Of a stretch of DNA of 26,248 bases, positions 1 through 9,260 are shown in pieces. The notes below the pieces were generated by a model, which ran no database searches, had not been told where the DNA came from, and saw only the letters and a program-made list of their open reading frames with translations. Source of the stretch: Chara braunii (Eukaryota; Streptophyta; Charophyceae; Charales; Characeae); assembly GCA_003427395.1 (NCBI GenBank), contig BFEA01000317.1, positions 983,853 through 1,010,100 on the forward strand. The letters are read 5' to 3'. A program made the position numbers and the translations under genes. Position 1 is the first letter of the stretch; each line of letters begins with the position of its first letter.

Positions 1-35
1 TCTTCTTTGAAAAAACTTAGGCTCTTGCAAACTGC

Positions 36-62
36 TTTTTTTTTTTTTTTTTTTTTTTTTTT
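36..62. repeat. Poly-T tract (27 T)
   Basis: An uninterrupted run of 27 T lies just before LINE fragment A0. It could be the A-tail of a - strand retroelement ending here, or a slippage tract. Nothing left of it (1-35) is recognisable. Confidence 0.9.
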
Positions 63-345
63 GAATACTGAAAAACTCCCTCCAGTGCTAGTGGTGCTGG
101 TAAAAGCAGACACCGCTAGCACCCGGGGAGAGGCTACATATATTGGTGGGGAGCATCACCTGCTGAAAAATGGGTCCTCCTGTCCTTCTTCATCAAGCAT
201 GAAAGGTTGTGGTGGCGGATGATCAGGGAGCTCCCACTGTGGGCTACATGGAAAGAAGGGTGCAGCACCACCTTGGACAACTTCAGGAATTCAAGGGAAA
301 AGGTATGGGCATTGGGCACTAGGAATCAACTCCCTCGAGGGCCTA
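63..345 (+). mobile_element. LINE ORF2 C-terminal fragment (copy A0)
   Basis: One open frame from about 133 to 340 encodes the extreme C-terminus of a LINE ORF2 protein. Its signature is a Trp-rich block: W-W-R-M-I-R-E-L-P-L-W-A-T-W-K-E-G-C, followed by a Thr-rich and charged tail. The same block occurs in copy C near 10107-10165 (LWSIWKERC), copy B near 8230-8290 (LWVIWKRRC) and copy E near 22150-22180. The upstream P-A-E motif also aligns with copy C. The fragment lacks endonuclease, RT and zinc knuckle. At about 346 it runs into sequence from an earlier part of ORF2, so this is a separate copy abutting A1, not one element. Identity comes from comparison with the better copies in this window. 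Confidence 0.7.
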
Positions 346-1861
346 TTAATTCTCTCATAAACAGCAGGGATCGGACACCCTGGCTGTGTTTACCTCGTTC
401 CCAATCACTCCAACTCAAGGCCTTGCATCCATTTTGAGCAATGGGGTGGAAAGAACAGTTCTAATTTCTAAACCGATTCGTGCTCAGGAAAGTAAGAGAG
501 CTGGGGTGATGGGCAAAAACGATCTTCAGAATGGATGCGGCAATTCAGCACTTGGAATTCGACCCAGAAGAATGGGCCCTGGACACCAGGCAGAAGCAAA
601 ATTTTCAGAACAAACGTACTCATCCAAGAATGCACAGGTAAACTGGGTTACAACCTCCTCCTCAAAACTAAGCATCCAGATCCCACAATTAAAAATAGAT
701 GGCTGAAGTTAATCAGCTAGGAAGCCACTCAGATCTCACAAAGTCTCTGAGGATCCCAAACAGCTCGGCGGTCGCTGGCTAGGGCGAGCGGACATACTTT
801 TTTGTGGTTTCCTGCTGATCGAACATTGCTTATACAATTTTCACTGGTTCGGAGCAAGCACTGAAAAACCGAGTACAAATAAGCGTGTAATTGTTCCAGC
901 TACTGTGGGAAAAAAATTAATCAATCCGGCTGGTCGAAGTCAGAAGCCTCCAATGGCTTATCGCATATGCAGCACTACCTGTCAACCAATGGTTGCACAT
1001 CAGAAGAAGCAAGAAAGACACGGACAGTTCAGACTTATGTGTGGTATGTTTTTTGTACGTTGTAGAGAAGCGATGGAACACTGGGCCAGGCCCGCCAGGG
1101 CATCGGACCTCTGGGGTTCCCCTTTCCCGACGCCCCCTCCCTGAACACCCCATCCAACTCCTCCTATGGACTAATATCCCTTCTCAGTGGTCACTTCAAC
1201 AAGTCCGAGAAGATCTGGTTTGGAATGATCAGAAATGTAACACTCTGGCCTTTATGGAAAGAAAGGTGCAGCAGAACAATTGATGGTCTTTCAACTCCGA
1301 GGGAGACGGTTCGGGCGACGAGGACAAGGACATTGATCCAGGCAGAGATTCTGTGCAAGTGGCAGACGACAAGACACACCATGATGGATGACATGGAACA
1401 GCAGCAGAGAATCAAGGAAAATTTCACAGAGGACTGGCTGGTAGGTGGCAAGGTAGCAGACATAAAGGATTCCCTCGTACGATGGAAACACTGGCACAAT
1501 TCAGAAGTGGGCTTGAGAAGACACAGATTCCAGCAAGCTCCACTACGGGCTACGTGAATACCATGGCAAAAGGCGTTGAATCTGCAAGTTTGGAGATTGT
1601 GGTTTCCTCATCATCTATCCCCTTCTTGTTTCTCGCGGTATATATGACAGGTTCTGACAACTGGACCTGAGAGGAAAGGTAGATATGTATGGCAAGCTGA
1701 CAGTCGATCCTCCACACTGCCGCAGCAATCAATGCTGTTCAGGGTTCCTTCGGCCAGACGGAAGGAAGCGTGAGGGTGTTCATGTTGTAATTTTTACTTG
1801 CCAGTGGAATAGGAACCGGACTGACGCTCCCCAGAATGGATATGGAGCGGGCACAAGGACT
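346..1861 (+). mobile_element. 5'-truncated, decayed LINE, C-terminal ORF2 and 3' UTR (copy A1)
   Basis: This piece covers the last third of ORF2 and the 3' UTR. It aligns with copy C (9370-11496) in the region before the zinc knuckle (380-700), the S-L-Q-W-L-like block (about 935-1000), a zf-RVT region missing part of its Cys/His spacing (about 1005-1070), the W-K-E-R-C block (about 1250-1270) and the basic tail (about 1430-1560). The frame changes several times, so no protein can be made. At about 1085 it keeps a Trp codon where copy C has TAG. The 3' UTR has the conserved hairpin TTCCTTC/GAAGGAA (1745-1751/1761-1767) and the family's 3'-terminal module (1797-1861). No A-tail is visible. 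Compared with copy C, about 160 bp of extra sequence interrupts ORF2 at 743-905. Confidence 0.8.
743..905. other. Extra segment inside LINE copy A1, absent from copy C
   Basis: Aligning A1 to copy C, the 'ctcacaaa' at 735-742 and the block resuming near 903 are separated by only about ten bases in copy C (near 9770-9790). Here about 160 bp intervene. The segment is unlike any other part of the window. I see no clear terminal inverted repeat or target duplication. It may be a small non-autonomous insertion or filler DNA from repair. Confidence 0.45.
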
Positions 1862-2030
1862 TCATGGAAGCTGAAGTCCGATGCAAGTGTCGGCAAATGA
1901 AATTACTTATTCAGACCATGGGCCATGATGAACTGAGAATCCCAACAAATTTTATACATATGTGGTTCGTCCATGGGAAGCAAATGTCTTTTAATGGTCA
2001 ACACCCCAAGAGGGAGGACTGCAGGGGAGG
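1862..2030. other. Unassigned spacer
   Basis: Short stretch between the 3' end of LINE A1 and the 189-bp minisatellite. I see no motif, repeat or credible reading frame. Confidence 0.4.
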
Positions 2031-2590
2031 CACCTATAGGCCATGGAGGACTCAGCAACAAGCGACACCATCTGGGGAGGGTTCATTCCTCAAAATGAGG
2101 ATATGACCTCCGGTTGCAATCAGCTCAGCCTTAGAATTGCTCAATTTCTGTTCCAACCACAAATACCACTAAGGAAATTGGGGAGGGTTCATTCCTCAAA
2201 CACCACAAACACCTCTGAGCACCTATAGGCCATGGAGGACTCAGAACAAGAGACACCATCTGGGGAGGGTGCATTCCTCAAAATGAGGATATGACCTCCA
2301 GCTGCAATCAGCTCAGCCTTAGAACTGCTCAATTTCTGTTCCAACCACAAACACCACTAAGCAAATCGGGGAGGGTGCATTCCGCAAACACCACAAACAC
2401 CACAAACACCACAAACACCACAAACACCACAAACACCTCTAAGCACCTATAGGCCATGGAAGACTCAGCAACAAGAGACACCATCTGGGGAGGGTTCATT
2501 CCTCAAAATGAGGATATGAGCTCCAGTTAGAATCAGATCAGCCTTAGAATTGCTCAATTTCTGTTCCAACCACAAACACCACTAAGCGAG
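2031..2590. repeat. Minisatellite, about 2.7 units of 189-224 bp
   Basis: The string CACCTATAGG followed by CCATGGA recurs at 2031, 2220 and 2444, giving spacings of 189 and 224 bp. Each unit has the same landmarks in order: a GACACCATCTGGGGAGG block, a TCCTCAAAATGAGGATATGA block (an imperfect palindrome), an AATCAGCTCAGCCTTAGAA block and a CAACCACAAAtACCACTAA block. The 35-bp length difference comes mainly from expansion of an internal CAAACACCA repeat in unit 2. The third unit stops near 2590. No protein is encoded consistently across units. Confidence 0.9.
2385..2437. repeat. 9-bp microsatellite (CAAACACCA)5.9
   Basis: Five perfect units and one 8-base partial unit. The same position in the first minisatellite unit has only about two copies, so this is a recent internal expansion. 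Confidence 0.95.
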
Positions 2591-3653
2591 CTGGGGTTGG
2601 AAGGCAGACAGGACAGAAAGAGGATGGGCACTCACACTGTTATCAGACTACATTGTTATGACCCTGGCCAATTTCGAGATACACATCCACCGGAAAGTAC
2701 AATGCCATCCAATTGCAGAAAGAAATGAATGAACTTGAGAGGAGAGAGAGAGGATTAGAAGAAGAAGAAGAAGTAAGAAAGAAGAAGAAGAAGATGTACA
2801 CCAGCAAAGACAATGACAAGGCTCTTCTTCTTCGCTCAACAATCTCCTCCTTCTTATCTCCCCCTTCTATTATTCATACAAGAAATAATAGTACAATGTT
2901 GAATGACTGATCCAGAATCAATGTCCGAGTCCCTCTTCTACTGCAGGTATCACTTAAGGTCCACCATAGCCATGGCCGCCTCTCCCACTCTTCACTCTCA
3001 TAGGCCGAGGCTATGGCGGACTACAGGGCTCTGCTCAGATGCCCAAAGGACAACCCAAAGCAGCTATGGCTGCTCTAGCTCAGGCCGCCATGCCTGACCC
3101 TGCCCCGAAGCTTCTTGGTGTAGCTCTCCCCAGCTGGGGACTCCCTGCTGCAGCGCCCACCAAGGTGATGAAGATGGCTGCCACCATAGCCAGGTAAGTA
3201 CCCCTGGCGCTCCTCCCCCTTCCTTCCTTCTTCCTCCTTCTTCCTCCCTCGTGTCCTTCTCCTTCCTCCCCAGCAGCGCTGCTCCAGCTTAGTGCTGCTC
3301 CAGCCAGCGCTCCACCAGTGTGTCGCCAAACTTGCACACCGAAAGAGAGGCCGGACTCTCCGCCCGGCCAGAAGATATAGCGGCCTGCTTTGCCTCTTAG
3401 GCGGTGACTTCCAGGCCGCTCGGCCTCCCAAGCAACCGGTACCTCCTCCCTTTCGGAGGGAAACATCATTGCAGAACCTGATATTGCCCGTACAGGCCCT
3501 AGACCCAGACTGGTTGTACTGATATCTGCCTAGACCTAACCTACAACTACTGGGCCTCTAAAAATGCCACTTTTGTCTTCTTCTGCTCGGCCTCCGGTGC
3601 CTGCACATCTACCCCTTCCAGGTGCGGTACCGGCCTACCCGCTACTTGAGTGT
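2591..3653. other. GC-rich and purine/pyrimidine-rich spacer, no gene recognised
   Basis: It contains a purine-rich GAA/GAGA tract (about 2735-2795), a GC-rich part with repeated CCATAGCC/GGCTATGG words (2960-3190), pyrimidine runs of CTTCCTCC type (3215-3275), and a perfect splice-donor-like word CAG|GTAAGTA at 3191. Open frames here are short, overlap on both strands and follow composition. I see no conserved protein motif. Confidence 0.5.
2735..2795. repeat. Purine-rich GAGA/GAA low-complexity tract
   Basis: Runs of GAGAGA and GAAGAAGAA on the + strand. A CTTCTTCTTC stretch follows near 2822, so the two could pair as a long imperfect inverted repeat. Confidence 0.85.
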
Positions 3654-3841
3654 TTTTCCCCGCTGCAACCCCTCAATGTCACGGCCACAGGTAAGTACCG
3701 GCCCTGAGGGCCCAACGAACGAGCAAGTGCCCTGACGGGCCACACACTTTTCCCCGCTACAACCCCTCAATGTCACGGCCACAGGTAAGTACCGGCCCTG
3801 AGGGCCCAACGAACGAGCAAGTGCCCTGACGGGCCACACAC
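3654..3841. repeat. 94-bp tandem duplication (two units)
   Basis: Units 3654-3747 and 3748-3841 are almost identical; I see one mismatch (G/A near 3665/3759). Each holds TTTTCCCCGC, a CAG|GTAAGT splice-donor-like word (3688 and 3782) and the palindromic GGCCCTGAGGGCC. As 94 is not a multiple of three, a protein repeat is unlikely. The near-identity implies a recent duplication or an assembly duplication. Confidence 0.95.
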
Positions 3842-3842
3842 A

Positions 3843-3968
3843 TACTCATGCCAACCAGCACTCAGACAGGCACGGTCACGCACACACCCAAGTCAACCAA
3901 CACTGAGACAGGCATGGTCACACACAAACTCAAGCCATCCAGCACTCAGACAGACATGCAGTCCAGCA
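3843..3968. repeat. 42-bp minisatellite (three units) with in-frame 14-residue periodicity
   Basis: The word CACTCAGACAGG and variants recur at 3859, 3901 and 3943, exactly 42 bp apart. On the + strand one open frame (3848-4228, ATG at 3848) reads through, so each unit gives a 14-residue Thr-rich repeat of the form T-x-T-G-x-V-T-H-x-x-K. The rest of that frame has no recognisable domain. The period of 3 x 14 may be chance. The array begins right after the 94-bp duplication. Confidence 0.85.
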
Positions 3969-5050
3969 AGCGGGCACACACAGACTTAGTAGCAAGCGGG
4001 AAACTCAGCAGGGCATTCAGTCTACGGGCAAAAATCAGAAATCAGCTGTGTGTTTCAGTCCGTGTATGGACGGGTCATCACAACATGGTGAAACTGGGCT
4101 ACAGAACGTTCCTACGGATGAAAGAACCAGAACAAACTATCCAACAAGAGGGCCAAGAGAATTATGGGAATCTAATAGCAGAATATCTAAAGTGCCCCGG
4201 AAAGGTACAAAACCATAAGACCGATTAAGATAAGGAGTCCCCAATAGATGGTGGGCTATGCTGCTCTCCCAGTCAATCAGTGAGGGAGGTGACAGAAACA
4301 AGCCATCAGCCCAGCACCACAGCATCAAGAAATCCCAACGTGGTGCTGGCTGGTGGCTTGTTTTGGTCACCCTCGCTCGTCCTCTTTCAATGACTAGCAC
4401 CTAACCATCAGTGGCGGTCGGGCTCACGGTCATGTGCAGGTAGTGGACACGGCAGTGTCCAGCAGCAACAGCCTCAGCGTCAGCACCCTTATCTGGCATA
4501 AGGCGAAAGAACAGTGTGCAAATGACCGGCACAGAACCAGTCTGAGATTTCTGCTGTTTTCTGAGTATTGCTGCTTGCTGAGATTTCTGTTACTGTGTGA
4601 GTTTCCTGTGTGCATGCATGTGTTTATGCCCCCCATGTGATGATTGCTATGCGAAGTAATAACCGTGTGCTTGTTCTGTGTTTTCTGTTTTCCAGGGAGG
4701 GGTAAAGTTGGAATAAGGAAACCACAGGGGGTACCGGTAGAGGCTAGGACAGACAGGGACCAAGCAGAGGGCGGGTACCCGGGATACATTTTCCGGTAGC
4801 ACGGGCAGGCCCAAAAAAGGTCCGGCAGGCCCGGTAGCTTACGAAAAGGTCATGAGTAATAAGGCCCGAATCTAGATGTCTGGTAGGTTAGGTTCAGGCT
4901 CTGAGGTAGACTCGCGAGCTGCAATGATGTTCCCGCCAAAAAGTAGGAAACCGGTAGGCCTAACACGCTGGAAAGTCGCCCGGTACCTCGGCCTAAGGGA
5001 AGCTGTGAGGCCGAGGTATAGGCCGAGGTAGAGAGTGTATCATTCAGGCT
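3969..5050. other. Unassigned GC-rich spacer
   Basis: No recognisable gene. Features seen: a perfect 7-bp hairpin TGGACAC-GGCA-GTGTCCA at 4444-4461; a TG-rich stretch around 4590-4625; and from 4730 to 5040 many copies of short words around CCGGTAG, GGTACC and GGCCGAGGTA. Frames are short and unlike known families. Confidence 0.4.
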
Positions 5051-5195
5051 GAATGAGTGGAGCGGTACCTTACCTGGCAGTCATGCTGATGCTCCGCCCA
5101 GAGGGGGAAGTTGGGCGGAGCGTCGGAGGAGGTGGAGCTGGAGGGCGAGGAAGAAGACCTCCTTGGCTATGGAGGAGAAGTAGGAGTAGGGAATA
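5051..5195. repeat. Dispersed direct repeat, copy 1 (partner at 5348)
   Basis: Starts GAATGAGTGGAG and continues through ACCTTACCTGGCAGTCATGC, the GCTCCGCCCA hairpin and GAGGAAGAAGACCTCCTTG. It matches 5348-5492 at an offset of 297 bp, by eye around 85-90% identical. It contains a 10-bp perfect inverted repeat at 5091-5121. Confidence 0.9.
5091..5121. other. Perfect 10-bp hairpin
   Basis: GCTCCGCCCA (5091-5100) and TGGGCGGAGC (5112-5121) are exact reverse complements with an 11-base loop. In the second repeat copy (5388-5418) the only arm change turns a G-C pair into G-T, a wobble that still pairs in RNA. Confidence 0.85.
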
Positions 5196-5347
5196 GTCCT
5201 GGCTATGTTGGTGGAGGGGTGAAGCGCCCTATGCCAGAAGAAGGCGAAGGGTGATAGAAGGGAGTAGGAGGTGAGGAAGAGGGAGAAGGAGAGGGACTGA
5301 CATACAGACACTCACCCTGGCTAGTGATAACCTTCATCTTCACTTTT

Positions 5348-5492
5348 GAATGAGTGGAGTGGTATCTTACCTGGCAGTCATGCTGCTGCTCCGCCCAGAG
5401 GGGGAAGTTGGGTGGAGCGCCGAAGGAGCGGTGGAGCTGCAGGGCGAGGAAGAAGACCTCCTTGACTATGGAGAAGAAGTAGGAGGGGGAAG
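5348..5492. repeat. Dispersed direct repeat, copy 2 (partner at 5051)
   Basis: Second copy of the 5051-5195 sequence, diverged by substitutions and small indels, merging into a purine-rich array at its right end. The 150 bp between the copies are unrelated. Confidence 0.9.
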
Positions 5493-5566
5493 AAGAAGAG
5501 GGATGAGGAGTAAGGAAGAAGAAGAGGGATGACGAGTAAGGAAGAAGAAGAGGGATGAGGAAGAGG
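5489..5566. repeat. 26-bp purine-rich tandem repeat (three units)
   Basis: AGGGATGA recurs at 5499, 5525 and 5551, exactly 26 bp apart, within GAAGAAGAAG and AGTAAG blocks. It is low-complexity DNA on the edge of the second direct repeat. Confidence 0.9.
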
Positions 5567-6299
5567 AGGGGGAAGACATTGGTGTAACTTGTGTAATTCA
5601 GAATTCTTCTTCTTCTTTGATTCTTTCCTTTCTAATCTAATCTTTGTCTGTGTTAGGAGGCAGAATCCACTTGTGCTCACTCACATTTGCAAATTCAAGA
5701 TGGCAGGTCCACCAGAATTTTCACGCTCGATTTCGAGACGAAACTTCAATGCAACTTCCAAATCAACAAAGCCTTGTCGCTCGCTGGTACACAATGCAAA
5801 TCAAAGTCGAACGCAGGTCTTTACATGGTACAGACTCTGCCAATAGCAAGTATGTCTCCTACACTTGAAGGATCCGGTCAGCCACTGCACGTCAGTGAAC
5901 TGACGTGGCAATCCATCATTACTCTCCTGTCCTCCTGCACTCACAGCATAGCACTCGTGGACGCACACAACGGCGTGCACACACACTCTTCACACACTGC
6001 TAGGGCCTATGCACAGTTACCCCATCCCGCAGGTATGGCTGCCTCTTCTTCTTCACTAGGTAGGTCAATACCACTGTTCATATTGCCCACAAACTTCCTC
6101 CAGCTTCGACACCCCAGAATGACGGTTCAGCTTCCACACAAGACTTTTGTCACCTGGCCTTCGGTACTGGTACTGTTCTGGCCTGGCCTGGGTTGTGCCG
6201 TGCAAACTGCTGGACGCCCTATCTCTATTGACAGCCTACAAATGGTACTAAGGGCTTTGCTATGATTTTGTGCAGGTGGAGGGCGTGGGATCAAGAATC
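5567..6299. other. Spacer with an unrecognised 192-codon frame
   Basis: A + strand frame from 5687 (ATG) to 6265 would give 192 residues, Ser/Thr/His-rich with one hydrophobic stretch near residues 160-175. I do not recognise any family. There is no neighbouring exon, signal peptide or repeat to support it, and other frames overlap it. The length is at the edge of chance for a 26-kb window. Treated as probably non-coding; a genuine lineage-specific exon cannot be excluded. Confidence 0.25.
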
Positions 6300-6771
6300 A
6301 AGACTCAATAAGCACAAAATGGCTAATCTCTATAGAACACCCCAGGTAAGGTTCCAGGTTCAAATCTCTGCATGCTCTGTCAACGGGAAACGCACAGGTT
6401 AGGGTCTGGGATAGAATCCCAATGAACGTGAATCCTTTCACTCCCGCTGGTCCATTTCGACCATAGCGCAGAAACAGAGGACAGTCTGGCAATACAGCCT
6501 CTGGACTATTTGGAAACAGCGATGCCAAGTCACTCTCGAAAAGCGTTCAATGCACAGGCAGGAGGCAAAGGAAATGCTCCTCACCCTAATCGAAACCGAT
6601 CTGCGAGCACAGTGGAAGAGGGTGGGGAGTCAATGCCAGCAACACCCGGAAAAGGCCGAGGAACACAGGACCCGCTTCGTCCAGAACGTACTGGGGCAGG
6701 AGGCGGTAGCTAGTATCCAGAGAGGGAAACTGAGATTTAAATGGAGAACGGAAAGACCGGTAGCAAAGTAG
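6300..6771 (+). mobile_element. LINE ORF2 C-terminal fragment of a separate family (copy G)
   Basis: A C-x2-C knuckle half (C-M-L-C, about 6373-6384) is followed after a frame change by V-W-D-R-I-P (about 6403-6420). From about 6435 one open frame runs to the TAG at 6769-6771. It carries L-W-T-I-W-K-Q-R-C (about 6498-6524), the Trp-rich block seen in copies A, B, C and E, then a charged helical tail with R-A-Q-W (about 6604-6615). This order (zf-RVT, VW, LWxIWKxRC, basic tail) is that of the other LINE C-termini here, but the residues differ, so it is another family or an old copy. No RT remains. The region is broken by at least one frameshift. Confidence 0.7.
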
Positions 6772-7447
6772 GCAGCCAATAGTTAAGGAGGCATAGTAAA
6801 GACTACAGCAAGGCCCAAGGGGGCAGGAAGAAAGGAAAGCCCGGTGAGGGGGAAGGCAGAATGACTTAGGCTTTGTAGGTCTGGAGAGACAGGGAGGATG
6901 TGGAGTCGAAAGGTAAAGAGAAAGACGAGCAGCAGCAGTAGGGTATAGGGTTTATGGAGAGGAGAGGAGGAAAGAGAGAAAGGGGGGAGACGATGGGTAG
7001 AGGAAAACAGGGGTAGGGCTAGGAGGAGGCAGGGGGGATTACCCCGCTGGAGTCAAGGATCTCTAGCCTATAGTTACCTTTCTGGGTTCAGAAGCGCAAC
7101 TAAGCGGCATAGGGTTTAGGGTTTAAGAAGAGCGGATAGAGAGGCGGAGGTGTCGGAGGTACTTGGAAAGACGAGCAACAGCGGTCGGTTTTAGGGCTTA
7201 AGATGAGGATGAGTGGAAAGACAGTAGGCAGGTTCCTTCGTCCTTTCCTTTTTTCCTTTGGTAATCCAGTTTTAGACTTTGTTCAGGAATAGCATGAAGC
7301 TTCATAGGAGAAAGGGACGCTGGACCCTGTTTCCAGTAAGAGCCAAATCTGGGTAATGGCCCCAGTCTTCTGGGTTGAGATGTGGAGGGATTCCCGACCT
7401 CCTTTTGCTCCAAATAAAATAAAGCAGGCTATTTCTTAAAAAAAAAA
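6772..7447 (+). other. Possible 3' UTR and poly(A) site of LINE copy G
   Basis: Purine-rich, non-coding. Telomere-like AGGGTTTAGGGTTTA lies at 7111-7125, with a looser TAGGGTTTA near 6946. Two overlapping AATAAA hexamers (7413-7423) sit 14 bases before a run of ten A (7438-7447). That is what the 3' end of a retrotransposed polyadenylated RNA looks like. Assignment to copy G is inferred from orientation and adjacency. Confidence 0.5.
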
Positions 7448-7702
7448 GTCGAAGAAAAAAGAGAAAGGGGGCCTTGCTCAGTTGGTACACTAAAAAAAGG
7501 ACAGTCTGACGTGGGTTGCAGGTTGCTACTTATTTTGCATTATCTGTTATTATGATTCCCTGTTGTTTTTTTTCTTTCGTACCCTGAGTCTATTCGGGGC
7601 GCTGCATCTTGAAGTGCTCTGTTGCTGAACCATCTTGGTCAAGACTTCTGATATGAAAACTTTACCTGATAATGTTTCGTTGGTCTAACCCTTCGCTCTC
7701 TG

Positions 7703-7703
<1 letters not shown>
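7448..7703. other. Unassigned spacer
   Basis: No gene seen. The words GGGCCTTGCTCAGTTGGTA (7469-7487) resemble a tRNA D-arm/box A, but no clover-leaf or good box B follows. The rest is T-rich. Confidence 0.4.

Positions 7704-7760
<57 letters not shown>
7704..7760. repeat. Microsatellite (CTT)19
   Basis: Nineteen perfect CTT units. The tract directly abuts the 5' truncation point of LINE copy B. A long frame through it would encode poly-Phe and is not a real N-terminus. Confidence 0.97.
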
Positions 7761-7761
<1 letters not shown>

Positions 7762-7762
<1 letters not shown>

Positions 7763-8900
7763 AAAAAATAGAACTTCACGGTTCTAATGACGTAAACTTC
7801 GGATATAACCTCGGACTACAAACCAGGGACCCAAATCTGAGGCTGAAAGAGAAATGGAGAAGCATACTGAACCTAGGTGATATGATCCCCTTCACCATCC
7901 CCTGGACCAAATATCTTCTCATCAGACCTATCAGAATTCGCAGCTTGCAATGGCTAATAGCACATGCAGCCCTTCCCCTCAACCAGTGGTTAGACACTAC
8001 AAGGAAACACTCCGACCCTGATAGTTCGGAATACTGCTCAATGTGCACCAACAACTCTCCCGAAGACATCCCACACTGCGTCCTGTTCTGTCCAGAAGCG
8101 ACATCGGTATGGAAGAAGGTCCGCGAGCTATGGTCGATCCTGTTCGCTTCGCCGCCCCCTGACATTCCCCCTCTCTCTATCCTAATCCTAACTAACATCC
8201 CCAGCAACATCACAGGCAGCAGGGAAGTATGGTTTACCTTGCTCAGGAAGCTGGCACTGTGGGTAATATGGAAACGCAGATGCACTCAAACAATCAAGGG
8301 TGCAGAGGTGGCTAGGGAAGAAATGTGGTCACTACTGTTGAGCATGGCAGAGACGGAAATCAGCAGCAGATGGCAGAGAATAGTCAACTCTATAAGACAG
8401 ACCAGAAGGACAAGCAACCAAGAAACAAACCTTCATGAGGAACTGGCTGCTAAGGGGCAAGGTGGCGACGATAGTGGACAACAGGTTGAGGTGGAAGAAA
8501 TGGCACCAGGCACAATCATGAAGTCTATAAGGCCTCCCCCCGGGCGCCCTGGCAGAAGGTCAAGAAGGCCCTGAGGAGGGATCAACAACAAGGCTAATCG
8601 GACACACAACGAAGGACAAGGACAAGCAACAGAACACTGAGCGGGCCCCCCCACTCTTCTCACATTGCAGGGATTCATTCGACAGGCTCTGAATAGAAGC
8701 CTTGAGAGAAACAAGTGGTCAGGGCAAGCTGACAGTCAATCCTCCTTAGAAGGAGTAATCAATGCTGGTCAGGGTTCCTTCGGCCAGACGGAAGGAAGCG
8801 TTGTGTGGGTAAAACGTTGCAATCTTTTGACTTGCCGGGGGAATAGGAACCGGACTGACGCTCCCCAGAATGGATATGGAGCCAGGACCATAAGGACCTA
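7762..8900 (+). mobile_element. 5'-truncated LINE with intact zf-RVT knuckle (copy B)
   Basis: One open frame (about 7770-8452) encodes the ORF2 C-terminus: R-S-L-Q-W-L-I with L-P-L-N-Q-W-L (about 7939-7995); a complete C-x2-C-x9-H-x4-C knuckle (first Cys 8035, last Cys codon 8089-8091), the zf-RVT motif of plant-type LINEs; and L-W-V-I-W-K-R-R-C (about 8257-8283). Near 8452, in AAGGGGCAAGG, a frameshift moves the tail out of frame; the expected G-K-V-A-T-I-V-D reads in the next frame. The 3' UTR holds the hairpin TTCCTTC/GAAGGAA (8775-8781/8791-8797) and the 3'-terminal module (8831-8900). The A-tail is missing because the sequence is cut by a library adapter at 8901. Endonuclease and RT are absent. 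Confidence 0.88.
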
Positions 8901-8936
8901 GTCTCTTATACACATCTAGATGTGTATAAGAGACAG
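8901..8936. other. Nextera mate-pair junction adapter (assembly artefact)
   Basis: Positions 8918-8936 are the full 19-base Tn5 mosaic end AGATGTGTATAAGAGACAG, and 8901-8917 are 17 bases of its reverse complement. Back to back they form a 34-base perfect palindrome, the circularisation junction of Nextera mate-pair libraries. This is synthetic sequence left in the assembly. The left and right flanks therefore need not be neighbours in the genome. They also carry the same LINE 3' end in opposite orientation. Confidence 0.97.
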
Positions 8937-9260
8937 GTCTATGTCTTCCTTTCTGACCTGAACTAAAATAGCCTAATGGCTCTGGCTTCTTTCCATTCTG
9001 GGGAGCGTCAGTCTGGTTCCTATTCCACCGGCAAGTCAGAAGAGATTACAATAGCAACTCACGCACGCTCCTCCCCATTACGGTTGAGAGGCCCGAGTGG
9101 ACGGCATTGATTACTTCCCTTGGGAAGGATGTCCGACCCCTCACCCCTGCCTACTTACTTGATCTGCTTTCGACAAAGGATACTGATCCAATTTTTGCTG
9201 CATCATCCATTTGCTGTAGGAAGAAGTTCAGGGACAGCATAGGATAGGATTAAACGCCAG
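8937..9260 (-). mobile_element. LINE 3' UTR end in reverse orientation (copy H)
   Basis: Read on the - strand it matches the 3' end of copy E: GGCAGGGGTGAGG (complement near 9138-9150; E near 23410), AAGTAATCAATGC (complement near 9098-9110; E near 23445), then CTTGCCGGTGGAATAGGAACC and CTCCCCAGAATGG (complement 8990-9036; E 23523-23566). It ends near 8970 with a variant of the terminal hairpin. No ORF2 sequence is included. Its right limit is uncertain. Adjacency to copy B is doubtful because of the adapter. Confidence 0.82.

Noticed and set aside
2031-2590. CRISPR-like array
   Set aside because: Units are 189-224 bp and wholly repeated, with no short-repeat/unique-spacer pattern; the setting is eukaryotic.
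3080-3469. Gene with splice donor at 3191
   Set aside because: The donor word is perfect, but no coding exon, acceptor or conserved protein is seen, and the same word recurs in tandem repeats nearby.
4444-4461. 7-bp hairpin as a terminator or regulatory site
   Set aside because: Isolated, no gene or T-run follows; expected by chance in a sequence of this length.
5687-6265. 192-codon + strand frame as a host gene
   Set aside because: No recognisable family, no exon context, overlapping alternative frames; kept only as a note on the spacer.
7111-7125. Interstitial telomere array
   Set aside because: Only about two units; too short for a telomere remnant and shared with LINE 3' UTRs.
7469-7530. 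tRNA or tRNA-derived SINE head
   Set aside because: The box A-like GCTCAGTTGGTA is good, but the D-stem does not pair, the box B position reads GGGTTGCAGG, and no acceptor stem is found.
7672-7761. Poly-Phe N-terminus on the copy B frame
   Set aside because: It is the (CTT)19 microsatellite in front of the LINE truncation point, not part of the protein.
8831-9037. Natural inverted pair of LINE 3' ends (palindromic insertion)
   Set aside because: The centre is the mate-pair adapter, so the inversion is most simply a library artefact.
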